In this document: positions 15,542 to 23,052 of the stretch, piece after piece | Layout: each line of letters opens with the position of its first letter | How positions within the stretch are numbered: the first letter of the stretch is position 1 | Assembly (NCBI RefSeq): GCF_001693385.1 | Contig: NZ_CP016428.1 | Location: forward strand, 6,324,001-6,388,000 | Direction of reading: 5' to 3' | DNA length: 64,000 nucleotides | Source of the DNA: Bradyrhizobium icense | GTDB taxonomy: Bacteria > Pseudomonadota > Alphaproteobacteria > Rhizobiales > Xanthobacteraceae | Notes under the pieces: model-generated | Databases searched by the model: none | What the model was told of the DNA's origin: nothing | Seen by the model: only the letters and a program-made list of their open reading frames with translations | Made by a program: the position numbers and the translations under genes

Positions 15542-16207
15542 TTGAGCACTGCCGACTGGACACCGGTCTGGCTCTGGCTGGCTGTCATTGCGAGCGGTCT
15601 CTATCACGGCGTCAACCCGGGAATGGGGTGGCCGCTCGCCGTTTCGGCCGGATTGATGGAGCGGAGCCCGCGTGCGCTGGTGGCCGCGCTTGGGCCGCTC
15701 ACGGCCGGCCATCTGCTCGCGATGCTGCTCGTACTCCTCCCCTTCGCGTTGCTTGTTGCCATCGTCGATTGGCAGCGCACGATCCAGATCGGCGCTAGCC
15801 TCCTTGTTATCGTCTTCGGCCTGTTCCGCCTTGCAAGCCGGCGCCATCCAAGGGCGCTGGCGCGGATATCGCCGGCGCAACTGGGACTTTGGTCGTTCGC
15901 CGTAGCGCTTGCGCATGGCGCGGCGCTGATGCTGGTGCCGATCTATCTCGGGCTTTGCAGGGAAGCCGAGCTCGACAGCGGCCACGCGGCAGCGGGCACT
16001 CTCGTCAACGCCAATCTCAGCATGGCCGTGCTGGTTGCCACCGTCCACGCCATCGCGATGGTCGCCGCCGGCGGTTGTTGCGCGTGGCTCGCCTACCGCT
16101 ATCTCGGCCTCAAATTCATATCGCAGAGCTGGTTCAATCTGGATACGACCTGGGCCGTGAGCCTCATTCTGGTGGGCGCGATCGCACTGGCGCTCAACCT
16201 GATCTGA
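15542..16207 (+). CDS. Integral membrane protein paired with SBP56 (unknown function)
   Basis: A 221-residue protein with about six hydrophobic helices. It begins at a TTG (15542) only 2 bp after the SBP56 stop. The N-terminal helix contains GLYHGVNPGMGWPLAV, a His/Gly/Pro pattern reminiscent of transition-metal transporters of the HupE/UreJ or NiCoT type, and a histidine-bearing helix recurs later (ALAHGAALM). I do not recognise a named family. Since SBP56-type methanethiol oxidases need a metal, delivery of copper or another metal is a reasonable guess, but nothing in the sequence proves it. Confidence 0.72.
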   Translation: MSTADWTPVWLWLAVIASGLYHGVNPGMGWPLAVSAGLMERSPRALVAALGPLTAGHLLAMLLVLLPFALLVAIVDWQRTIQIGASLLVIVFGLFRLASRRHPRALARISPAQLGLWSFAVALAHGAALMLVPIYLGLCREAELDSGHAAAGTLVNANLSMAVLVATVHAIAMVAAGGCCAWLAYRYLGLKFISQSWFNLDTTWAVSLILVGAIALALNLI

Positions 16208-16220
16208 CGCGAGCAACGCC

Positions 16221-16676
16221 TTAACGCAGCTTGTCGAGCAATGCGATCAGCGTCTCGCGCTCCTTGGCGTCCAGCGGCGCCAGCGTCTCGCGACTTATCG
16301 CCAGCGCATTCGGCGCGGCCTTCTCGGCCAGTTGCTGGCCGGCGCGCGTCAGACTCACCAGCAGGCGGCGGCCGTCCTCGGGATCCGGGCTGGTCTCGGT
16401 CAGGCCGCGCGCGGTGAGACGATCGATCACGCCCTTGATGGTCGCCACATCCATCGCCGTCAGCCGCCCCAGCAGGTTCTGCGAGCACGGCCCCGTCTCA
16501 GTCAGTTTGGCGAGCGCCGCCCATTGCGTCGGCGTCAGGTTGATGCCGATTTCACGGGCGAAGATGGTGGCATGGCGTTGCCAGACCTGGCGCAGGATGA
16601 AGCCGATCTGCTCGTCGAGAATGTAGGACGGGCGCGGCGGCTTGACGCTCCGTTTCGGCGAAACACCCCTTCCCAT
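16221..16676 (-). CDS. MarR family transcriptional regulator, candidate nicotinate-pathway sensor
   Basis: A 151-residue MarR protein: LTPTQWAALAKLTETGPCSQNLLGR (in two helices), the recognition region DVATIKGVIDRLTARGLTETSPDPEDGRR, and the wing (RRLLVSLT). It follows the ABC ATPase gene by 28 bp on the same strand and is the last gene of the 6-hydroxynicotinate reductase/transporter operon. In Pseudomonas and Bordetella, MarR-type NicR/BpsR repress nic genes and respond to 6-hydroxynicotinate. By analogy, this protein is the first candidate for binding the palindromes at 5563-5589 and 24549-24571. That link is inferred from position and regulator class. Confidence 0.87.
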   Translation of the reverse strand: MGRGVSPKRSVKPPRPSYILDEQIGFILRQVWQRHATIFAREIGINLTPTQWAALAKLTETGPCSQNLLGRLTAMDVATIKGVIDRLTARGLTETSPDPEDGRRLLVSLTRAGQQLAEKAAPNALAISRETLAPLDAKERETLIALLDKLR

Positions 16677-16704
16677 CTGCGTTCCCCGCCCTTCCCCTCG
16701 CCGA

Positions 16705-17409
16705 TCACAGCGACAGATGCGCGTCCTGGATATCCGGCCGCGCGTCGAGTTCGGCCATCGTGCCGCCGAAGCAAATCCTGCCGCGCTCGATGATGTAGGC
16801 GCGGTCCGAGATCAGCCGCGCGAAATGCAGGTTCTGCTCGGAGACCACGATGCTGACGCCTTCCTTCTTCATCGCCAGGATGGCGTCGACCATCTGCTCG
16901 ACAATCTTCGGCGACAAGCCTTCCGAGGGCTCGTCGAGCAGCACCAGCGTGGGATTGCCCATCAGCGTCCGTGCGATCGTCAGCATCTGCTGCTCGCCGC
17001 CGCTCATCCGCCCGCCCGGCCGGTTGCGCATCTCGCCGAGATTTGGAAACAGCGTGAACAGCTTTTCGCGCGTCCAATGCGGCGCGTTCGGCCGTTTTGG
17101 CTGGCGGCCGACTTCGAGGTTCTCGTCGACCGTCAGATCGGTGAAGATACGCCGCTCTTCCGGCACGTAGCCGAGTCCACCGCGTACGATTGCATGCGTC
17201 GGTTCGCGGGAGACATCCTTGCCCTCGAAGATGATCCGTCCCGAACGGTTCTCAACCAGGCCGACGATAGAGCGGAAGGTGGTCGACTTGCCGGCGCCGT
17301 TGCGGCCGAGCAAAGCCACCACCTCGCCCTCGCCGACCTCGAGTGCGATATCGAACAGGATATGCGCCGGGCCGTAAAAACTGTTGAGGTCCGCGACCTG
17401 CAGCTTCAT
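16705..17409 (-). CDS. livF: Branched-chain-type ABC transporter ATPase LivF
   Basis: A 234-residue ATPase of the LivF group: Walker A GRNGAGKST, signature RMSGGEQQML, Walker B LVLLDEPSEGL, and the LivF-style C-terminus ending in DAHLSL. The start overlaps the livG stop by 4 bp. Supplies energy for uptake through the LivHM fusion. Because the operon encodes 6-hydroxynicotinate reductase, the cargo is probably nicotinate or a hydroxylated derivative, not an amino acid. Confidence 0.92.
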   Translation of the reverse strand: MKLQVADLNSFYGPAHILFDIALEVGEGEVVALLGRNGAGKSTTFRSIVGLVENRSGRIIFEGKDVSREPTHAIVRGGLGYVPEERRIFTDLTVDENLEVGRQPKRPNAPHWTREKLFTLFPNLGEMRNRPGGRMSGGEQQMLTIARTLMGNPTLVLLDEPSEGLSPKIVEQMVDAILAMKKEGVSIVVSEQNLHFARLISDRAYIIERGRICFGGTMAELDARPDIQDAHLSL

Positions 17410-18197
17410 GCGCCGGCTCCCTCGCGGTGGCGGGAATCATAGACCAGGCCTTCGCCGAGATAGATCGCGCGCACCTGCGGATTGCCGCGCACTTCCTCGG
17501 GCGAGCCTTCGGCGATCAGGCTGCCGCGGTTGAGCACCAGGATGCGGTCGGCATGTTCGAACACCACGTCCATGTCGTGCTCGGTGAAGAGCACGCCAAT
17601 CGACTGTTCGCGGGCGATGCGCGCGGTGAGCCGCATCAGCTCGATCCGCTCGCGCGGCGCCATGCCCGCGGTGGGCTCATCCATCAGCAGCAGCCTGGGC
17701 TGGTTGGCGAGCGCGATCGCAAGCTCCAGCCGCTTGAGATCGCCATAGGCAAGCTCGCCGCAGGGGCGCTCGGCATAGGCGCCCATGCCGACGAGGTCGA
17801 GCAGCCGGCCCGCCTCGTCGCGGGCGTAAGCCGCGGTCGAGCCCCAGAGATTGAACAATTGCCTGCCATACGACACCAGTGCGACCTGCACGTTCTCGCG
17901 CACGGTCATGGTCGGGAATGTCGCCGTGATCTGGAAGGTGCGCCCGACGCCGAGCCGCCAGATGGCACGCGGCTTCTCGCCCACGGTATCCTTGCCAAGC
18001 AGATGGATGCGGCCGCTGTCCGGAATGTTCTGGCCATTGAGCATGTCGAAGCAGGTGCTCTTGCCCGCACCATTGGGTCCGATCAGCGCCAGGATTTCAC
18101 CCGCACGCAATTCGAACGACACGCTGCGCACGGCATGGACGCCGCCATAGGATTTGCTTAAGCCTTCGACCTTCAGCAATGTCGGGACCATGCTCAT
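17406..18197 (-). CDS. livG: Branched-chain-type ABC transporter ATPase LivG
   Basis: A 263-residue LivG-type ATPase: Walker A GPNGAGKST, GRTFQITATFPTMTVRENV (the LivG Q-loop region), signature-type LAYGDLKRLE and Walker B LLLMDEPTAGM. The start at 18197 (MSMVPTLL) overlaps the stop of the permease gene by 4 bp (ATGA); the longer open frame extends into that gene without homology. The signature motif reads LAYGD instead of LSYGQ/LSGGQ, a common variation in this group. Confidence 0.92.
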   Translation of the reverse strand: MSMVPTLLKVEGLSKSYGGVHAVRSVSFELRAGEILALIGPNGAGKSTCFDMLNGQNIPDSGRIHLLGKDTVGEKPRAIWRLGVGRTFQITATFPTMTVRENVQVALVSYGRQLFNLWGSTAAYARDEAGRLLDLVGMGAYAERPCGELAYGDLKRLELAIALANQPRLLLMDEPTAGMAPRERIELMRLTARIAREQSIGVLFTEHDMDVVFEHADRILVLNRGSLIAEGSPEEVRGNPQVRAIYLGEGLVYDSRHREGAGA

Positions 18198-20083
18198 TCG
18201 GCGGCCTCGATCCGGGAGGTGACGAGCGCAGATTTTTTGGCTTCGGAGGATCGCCGGCGATTCCGGATCGCCTCCAGCGTGCCGACGATGCCCTTGGGGA
18301 ACGCCACCACCATCAGCACGATGAAGCCGCCCAGCACCAGTTTTGAGAGATCGGTCTGGCTGACCAGCCAGATGTTGGCCGCCTTGAAGACGATGGCGCC
18401 GATCACCGCGCCGGAAACCGTTTCGACGCCGCCGAGCAGAACCATGACCAGCGCATCCACGGAGAGCGAGATGCCGACGCTGTCCGGGAACACGCTTCCC
18501 TTCAGATAGGCAAACAACGCGCCGCCGATCCCCGCCACCGTGCCTGATATGACGAAGGCCGTCCATTGAATGCGCTTGCCATTGATGCCGATCGCCTCGC
18601 TACGCAGCGGCGAGTCCCGCGTTGCACGCAGCGCAAAGCCAAACGGCGAGAACACCATCACCCGGAGCACGGTGACCACGAGCGCCGTGATGCCGAGCGA
18701 CAACCAATAGAAACTGGCGGGGCTCGCCGCCCATTTCTCCGGCCACACGCCCAAAATGCCGTTGTCGCCGCCGGTCACCTCGACCCACTGGAACGCGATC
18801 GACCAGACGATCTGCGCAAAGGCCAGCGTCAGCATCGCGAAATAGACGCCTGAGAGCTGCACGGCGAAGAAGCCGAATACCGCGGCACCCAGCAGCCCCA
18901 GCAGCGGGCCGAGCAGCAGCGAAACGATCATCGGCAATCCGGCTGCCTTGGCGAGGAATGCGACGCCATAGGCGCCAAGCCCGAAATAGGCGGCATGGCC
19001 GAACGAGGCGAGGCCGCCGACCGACATCAGGAAATGCAGGCTGGCGGCGAAGATGACGAAGATCGCAATTTCCGATCCGACCGTGAGCGCGTAGTTGCCG
19101 GCAAACAACGGCAGCATGGCCGCAAGGACCAGCGCGCCCAATGACATCAACCGTTCACCCGAGGTAAGCGGCCGCCACGGCGTGACGGTCAGGCCCGGCG
19201 TACGGCGTGCGGCCGCTTCCGGTTTGCCAAACAGGCCCCACGGGCGCACGATCAGCACCACTGCCATCACCAGGAATACCAGGATGATGGATATCTTCGG
19301 GAAGATGAGAATTCCGAAGGCGTTGAGTTCGGACACCAGCACGGCCGCGACAAAGGCACCGATGATGCTGCCGAGCCCGCCGATTACGACCACCACGAAC
19401 ACTTCGACGATGATGCGAAGATCCAGCGCGTGATGCACCGCATCGCGCGGAATCTGCAGCGCGCCGCCGAGCGCTGCCAGAAAGACGCCGAGCGCGAACA
19501 CGCTGGTGAACAGCCATTTCTGATTGACGCCGAGCGCCGCTACCATGTCGCGATCCTGCGTCGCCGCGCGCACCAAGACGCCCCAGCGCGTGCGCTGGAA
19601 CAGAAGCCAGAGCACGCCGAGCACGACAGGACTGAGCCCGATCAGGAACAGGTCGTAGCTCGGGATGTTCTGGCCGAAAAAGTCGACCGCGCCCTTGAAG
19701 CCGGGTGCGCGACGGCCGAGCAGATCGTCCGGCCCCCAGATCATCACGACGATGTCCTGGACCATCAAGGTCAGGCCGAACGTCGCCAGCAACTGGAATA
19801 GCTCCGGCGCATGATAGATCCGCCGCAGCAACACCATCTCGACCAGTACGCCGATGATGGCAACGATCAGCGCTGCAACGACGACGCCGCCCCAGAATCC
19901 GAGCGCGCCGGAGAACCGCTCGGTCAGCGTGAACGCGACATAGGCACCGAGCATATAGAACGCGCCATGGGCAAAATTCACGATCCGCGTCACGCCGAAG
20001 ATGATCGACAGCCCCGACGCGACCAGAAACAGCGACGCCGCGCTGGCGAGACCGGTCAGGAACTGAACGAAGTAGAAGGCCAT
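18194..20083 (-). CDS. Fused LivH-LivM permease of the Liv-type ABC transporter
   Basis: A 629-residue protein joining two permeases. Residues about 1-290 are LivH-like (GLSIIFGVTRIVNFAHGAFYMLGAY; quoted in part from residue 24). After a short cytoplasmic linker (PEAAARRTPGLTVTP) come residues about 310-610, which are LivM-like (HFLMSVGGLASFGHAAYFGLGAY region and FALRATRDSPLRSEAIGI, the EAA-type loop). Two separate genes are the norm; fusions occur in some proteobacteria. The fused chain should form the complete channel with LivG and LivF. It ends in the ATGA overlap with livG, and 230 bp of palindromic repeats separate it from the binding-protein gene upstream. Confidence 0.9.
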   Translation of the reverse strand: MAFYFVQFLTGLASAASLFLVASGLSIIFGVTRIVNFAHGAFYMLGAYVAFTLTERFSGALGFWGGVVVAALIVAIIGVLVEMVLLRRIYHAPELFQLLATFGLTLMVQDIVVMIWGPDDLLGRRAPGFKGAVDFFGQNIPSYDLFLIGLSPVVLGVLWLLFQRTRWGVLVRAATQDRDMVAALGVNQKWLFTSVFALGVFLAALGGALQIPRDAVHHALDLRIIVEVFVVVVIGGLGSIIGAFVAAVLVSELNAFGILIFPKISIILVFLVMAVVLIVRPWGLFGKPEAAARRTPGLTVTPWRPLTSGERLMSLGALVLAAMLPLFAGNYALTVGSEIAIFVIFAASLHFLMSVGGLASFGHAAYFGLGAYGVAFLAKAAGLPMIVSLLLGPLLGLLGAAVFGFFAVQLSGVYFAMLTLAFAQIVWSIAFQWVEVTGGDNGILGVWPEKWAASPASFYWLSLGITALVVTVLRVMVFSPFGFALRATRDSPLRSEAIGINGKRIQWTAFVISGTVAGIGGALFAYLKGSVFPDSVGISLSVDALVMVLLGGVETVSGAVIGAIVFKAANIWLVSQTDLSKLVLGGFIVLMVVAFPKGIVGTLEAIRNRRRSSEAKKSALVTSRIEAAE

Positions 20084-20159
20084 TGGCGGTCCGGGTTAGG
20101 GTAATCGTCAGAGAGGCCTCATCCTTCGAGACGGCGCTTCGCGCCTCCTCAGGGATGAG

Positions 20160-20305
20160 GATCGTCGGTCTCACCTCTCCCCGCGGGGAGAGATCGGATC
20201 GCCCTTGCGATCCGGGTGAGGGGGTATCGGTTGATCTGCAAACCGACTCGCGGAAAGAGCCCCTCACCCCAACCCTCTTCCCGCGAAGGGCGGGGAGAGG
20301 GAGTG
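20160..20305. repeat. Intergenic palindromic repeat element inside the transporter operon
   Basis: A cluster of GC-rich inverted repeats between the binding-protein gene and the permease gene. It includes a perfect 18 bp palindrome (CTCTCCCCGCGGGGAGAG, about 20175-20192), GGATCGC/GCGATCC arms, and a copy of the CTCACCCCAACCCTC / GGGGAGAGGG type common in Bradyrhizobium intergenic spaces. It probably forms RNA hairpins that could stabilise the upstream binding-protein mRNA relative to the permease mRNA. No gene is seen in 20084-20313. Confidence 0.7.
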
Positions 20306-20313
20306 GAGAGAGA

Positions 20314-21516
20314 TCAATCCTTCGGACGGAGCTTTTCGACTTCCGCGTCGCTCGGCAGATAGTCCGCACCCTTGCGATAGACCGAGTTCACCATCACGCC
20401 CTTGCCGTCCTTCAGCGCGGTCTTGCCGACATAGGCCCCTAACGTCGACTGGTGATCGATCTTGCGGAAGGTGATCTCGCCGAACGGCGACGGCATCGAC
20501 AGTCCTTCGGTCGCCGCGATCAGCTTCTCCGGATCGGTCGAGTTGGCCTTCGCAAGGATCGCAGCAGCCGCCTTGATGGTCTGGTAGCCGACGATCGAGC
20601 CGAGGCGCGGATAGTCCTTGTACTTGGCCTGATAGGCTTTCAGGAACTTGTCATGGTCCGGCGTCTTGATGTCGTACCAGGGATAGCCCGTGACGATCCA
20701 GCCCTCCGGCGTCTCATCCTTCAGTGGATCGAGATATTCCGGCTCGCCGGTGAGGAAGGAGACCACTGAGCGTCCCTTGAACAGGCCACGGGTATTGCCC
20801 TCACGCACGAGCTTCACCAGATCGGCACCGAAGGTGACGTTGAGGATCGCCTCGGGATTGGCCGCAGCCACCGCCTGCACCACCGGGCCCGCATCGATCT
20901 TGCCCTGCGGCGGCCACTGCTCGTCGACCCACTGAATGTCCGGACGCTTCTCCGACATCAGCTTCTTGAACACCGCAACCGCCGACTGGCCGTATTCGTA
21001 GTTCGGCGCAATCGTCGCCCAGCGCTTGGCCGGCAGCTTGGCGGCTTCTTCCACCAGCATCGCCGCCTGCATGTAGTTGGAGGGACGCAGGCGGAAGGTA
21101 TAGCGGTTACCCTTCGACCAGGTGATGGCGTCGGTCAAAGGCTCTGCGGCCAGGAAGAACACTTTTTTCTGGTTGGCGAAGTCCGAGACGGCGAGGCCGA
21201 TATTGGACAGGAAGGTGCCGGCCAGCATCGCGACGTTCTCGCTCGACACCAGCTCGTTGGCGGCGGTCTGCGCGTCCGCCGGTTTGCCACCATCGTCCTT
21301 GGAGATGACGACGAGCTTCTTGCCGTTGATGCCGCCGGCGGCGTTGATCTCCTCGACCGCGAGCTGCCAGCCCTTGCGGTAAGGTTCGGTGAAGGCCGGC
21401 AACAGCGAATAGCTGTTGATCTCGCCGATCTTGATCTCGCTTTGCGCCATGGCGCTGCCAGCCATGCCCGCCACCGCGATCGCCAATCCCGCTCCCAGCA
21501 AATGTCTCCGTCGCAT
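20314..21516 (-). CDS. Periplasmic substrate-binding protein of the Liv-type ABC transporter
   Basis: A 400-residue exported protein with a signal peptide that looks twin-arginine-like (MRRRHLLGAGLAIAVAG), cut near AMAQS. The mature part is type I periplasmic-binding (KIGEINSYSLLPAFTEPYRKG, AVEEINAAGGINGKKLVV, in parts). The start at 21516 has TTGGAGGTAGGG just before it; the longer frame would overlap the DUF1185 gene. It is in the operon with 6-hydroxynicotinate reductase, so an aromatic or pyridine carboxylate ligand is the likely cargo. The binding pocket cannot be read from sequence alone. Confidence 0.9.
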   Translation of the reverse strand: MRRRHLLGAGLAIAVAGMAGSAMAQSEIKIGEINSYSLLPAFTEPYRKGWQLAVEEINAAGGINGKKLVVISKDDGGKPADAQTAANELVSSENVAMLAGTFLSNIGLAVSDFANQKKVFFLAAEPLTDAITWSKGNRYTFRLRPSNYMQAAMLVEEAAKLPAKRWATIAPNYEYGQSAVAVFKKLMSEKRPDIQWVDEQWPPQGKIDAGPVVQAVAAANPEAILNVTFGADLVKLVREGNTRGLFKGRSVVSFLTGEPEYLDPLKDETPEGWIVTGYPWYDIKTPDHDKFLKAYQAKYKDYPRLGSIVGYQTIKAAAAILAKANSTDPEKLIAATEGLSMPSPFGEITFRKIDHQSTLGAYVGKTALKDGKGVMVNSVYRKGADYLPSDAEVEKLRPKD

Positions 21517-21539
21517 CCCTACCTCCAATGTTGATGTCA

Positions 21540-22124
21540 TTATCTCAAGCCGTCTTCGCCTTTGACTTCCGCTACCATCAGTCCCCCGACGCGCGGCAGC
21601 GGCCTGCCGCTATCGGTGACCGCCACCGCCACCATGATCTCGTTGGCGCGGGGCGCATCGTTGATCTGCACTTCCATCCCATCGAAATGGCTGCGCACGA
21701 AGGCTGCGTCCTTGTGGCCGAGTGGAATATCCAGGGTCGTTCCGGGACCGCTGCGCTTCTTCGACGACGGGATCAGCGCCGCGCCCTTGCCCAGAACTTT
21801 TCGTACCGGCGCGCCCATCTTCGGATGCAGGATCGCCGCTGCATGTTCGAGTTCGCCATTTTCGCCGACCGCGGCGGCTTTGCCGTAGCTGTGCGCCTTG
21901 ATACCTTCGATGCCGAGCGCGGCGACCGCTCTTTTCGAAAGGAGATCGCCGAGTTCTTCGCCGATTTCGATCAACGGCGAGAGATCCTCGACATACCTGC
22001 CTGCAAAGGGATTCTCGATGACAGCAATCGCGGCCGCCCGCCGTGTCGGCGGCGCAACCTTCTGACCCATCTCCAGATGGGTTTCCTCGACCACCGTGAC
22101 AATCTTGCGAATGATCGCGCTCAT
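21540..22124 (-). CDS. DUF1185 (amino acid synthesis family) protein
   Basis: A 194-residue protein of the PF06684 'amino acid synthesis' family: KIVTVVEETHLEMG at the N-terminus, NPFAGRYVEDLSPLIEIGEELG, the GKAAAVGENGELEHAAAILHP stretch and GTTLDIPLGHKDAAFVRSHFD (all in parts). The name of the family is historical and the reaction is not established as far as I know. Such proteins recur in catabolic operons for cyclic amides and pyrimidines. Here it lies between the UPF0280 gene (19 bp) and the binding-protein gene. A role in handling a reactive or cyclic intermediate of nicotinate breakdown is a hypothesis. Confidence 0.82.
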   Translation of the reverse strand: MSAIIRKIVTVVEETHLEMGQKVAPPTRRAAAIAVIENPFAGRYVEDLSPLIEIGEELGDLLSKRAVAALGIEGIKAHSYGKAAAVGENGELEHAAAILHPKMGAPVRKVLGKGAALIPSSKKRSGPGTTLDIPLGHKDAAFVRSHFDGMEVQINDAPRANEIMVAVAVTDSGRPLPRVGGLMVAEVKGEDGLR

Positions 22125-22143
22125 CTGTCAGCCTCGCTCCCGA

Positions 22144-23052
22144 TCAAACATGCGCTGTTCTTGCTAGTGCGTTTCCATGAAACGTTGGCAGCACACCCGC
22201 CCTGATCCCTGTTGCACCCACCACGACCGTCTCGCCTAGTAGACGCAAGGCCGCACCCTCGATCAATCCCGCCGCAAGCAATTGTTGTGCCCGGCCTACC
22301 CCTGCCCTTAACGCATCGTCGATCTCGCTTTCCCGGAGCACGCCAATGTCGCGAGTGACGAGGCGCGCTCCGAGGTCGCTGTCGGGCTGCAATTCATTGG
22401 CCGGACAACGGATGATGGCGGGATGACCAGGCAGATCGACGGCATTGGCGATGATGGTGGCCGCGGCATCGGCTTGCGACGCCGTTCGCGCCAGCACGGT
22501 AACCGCATCGGCGATCCCGAGCGAAAAGCTGCGGCCGTGCCGCCCGCTGGTCGCGATGCCGCGTGCTGGATCATCGGCTTCAATAGTGATGGTTTGCATC
22601 ACACCACGATGGTCCGGTCGGTCCATCAGTCCCACTGTGAACCGCTCTCCACCGGTCAAGTGCAACGCGATGTCGCCGCCATTGTTGACGTAGGCACGAT
22701 CGATCCGCGCCGTGCCCAGCATTGCGCCAAGAATCTCTTCCGCGACGCTGCCCGCCACCGCGGCCATCGGCGTGATGAACTCTTCGGCCGCAAACGGCGC
22801 CACCGCCGCATGCATGCGGCGCGCGACGACACCGTTCAGCGTGCTTCGCACCGGATCGGCGGCCCTTCGAAGTTCGATCAACTCTTCGCAGAGCTCATCG
22901 AGCAGGCCGGTGAAGCGCCGCGCGGCGGCCTCGTAAGCGGCGCGCACCTCGCCCTCGCTTCCCCTCGCTTCGATGATCAAGTCAATCGGACCGTCCTGCA
23001 AATGCAGCCGCTTGCCGTCAGAAAGAAGCGCGATTTGCGGGAGCCGCTTCAT
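22144..23052 (-). CDS. UPF0280 family protein (ApbE-related), candidate flavin transferase for the reductase
   Basis: A 302-residue protein of UPF0280, which shares the fold of ApbE FAD:protein FMN transferases. Seen: RAYVNNGGDIALHL, matching the ApbE nucleotide-binding GGD region, and GIATSGRHGRSFSLGIADAVTVLA, corresponding to the ApbE segment with the catalytic Asp before a TVLA-type helix (in parts). Its start overlaps the end of the 6-hydroxynicotinate reductase gene by 4 bp, implying coupled translation. The E. barkeri reductase is reported to hold a covalently bound flavin. This protein is therefore a good candidate to attach it. Direct evidence of transfer is lacking. Confidence 0.83.
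   Translation of the reverse strand: MKRLPQIALLSDGKRLHLQDGPIDLIIEARGSEGEVRAAYEAAARRFTGLLDELCEELIELRRAADPVRSTLNGVVARRMHAAVAPFAAEEFITPMAAVAGSVAEEILGAMLGTARIDRAYVNNGGDIALHLTGGERFTVGLMDRPDHRGVMQTITIEADDPARGIATSGRHGRSFSLGIADAVTVLARTASQADAAATIIANAVDLPGHPAIIRCPANELQPDSDLGARLVTRDIGVLRESEIDDALRAGVGRAQQLLAAGLIEGAALRLLGETVVVGATGIRAGVLPTFHGNALARTAHV

Noticed and set aside
13941..15563. A 540-codon minus-strand open frame
   Set aside because: Antisense shadow of the SBP56 gene, whose sequence is strongly conserved.
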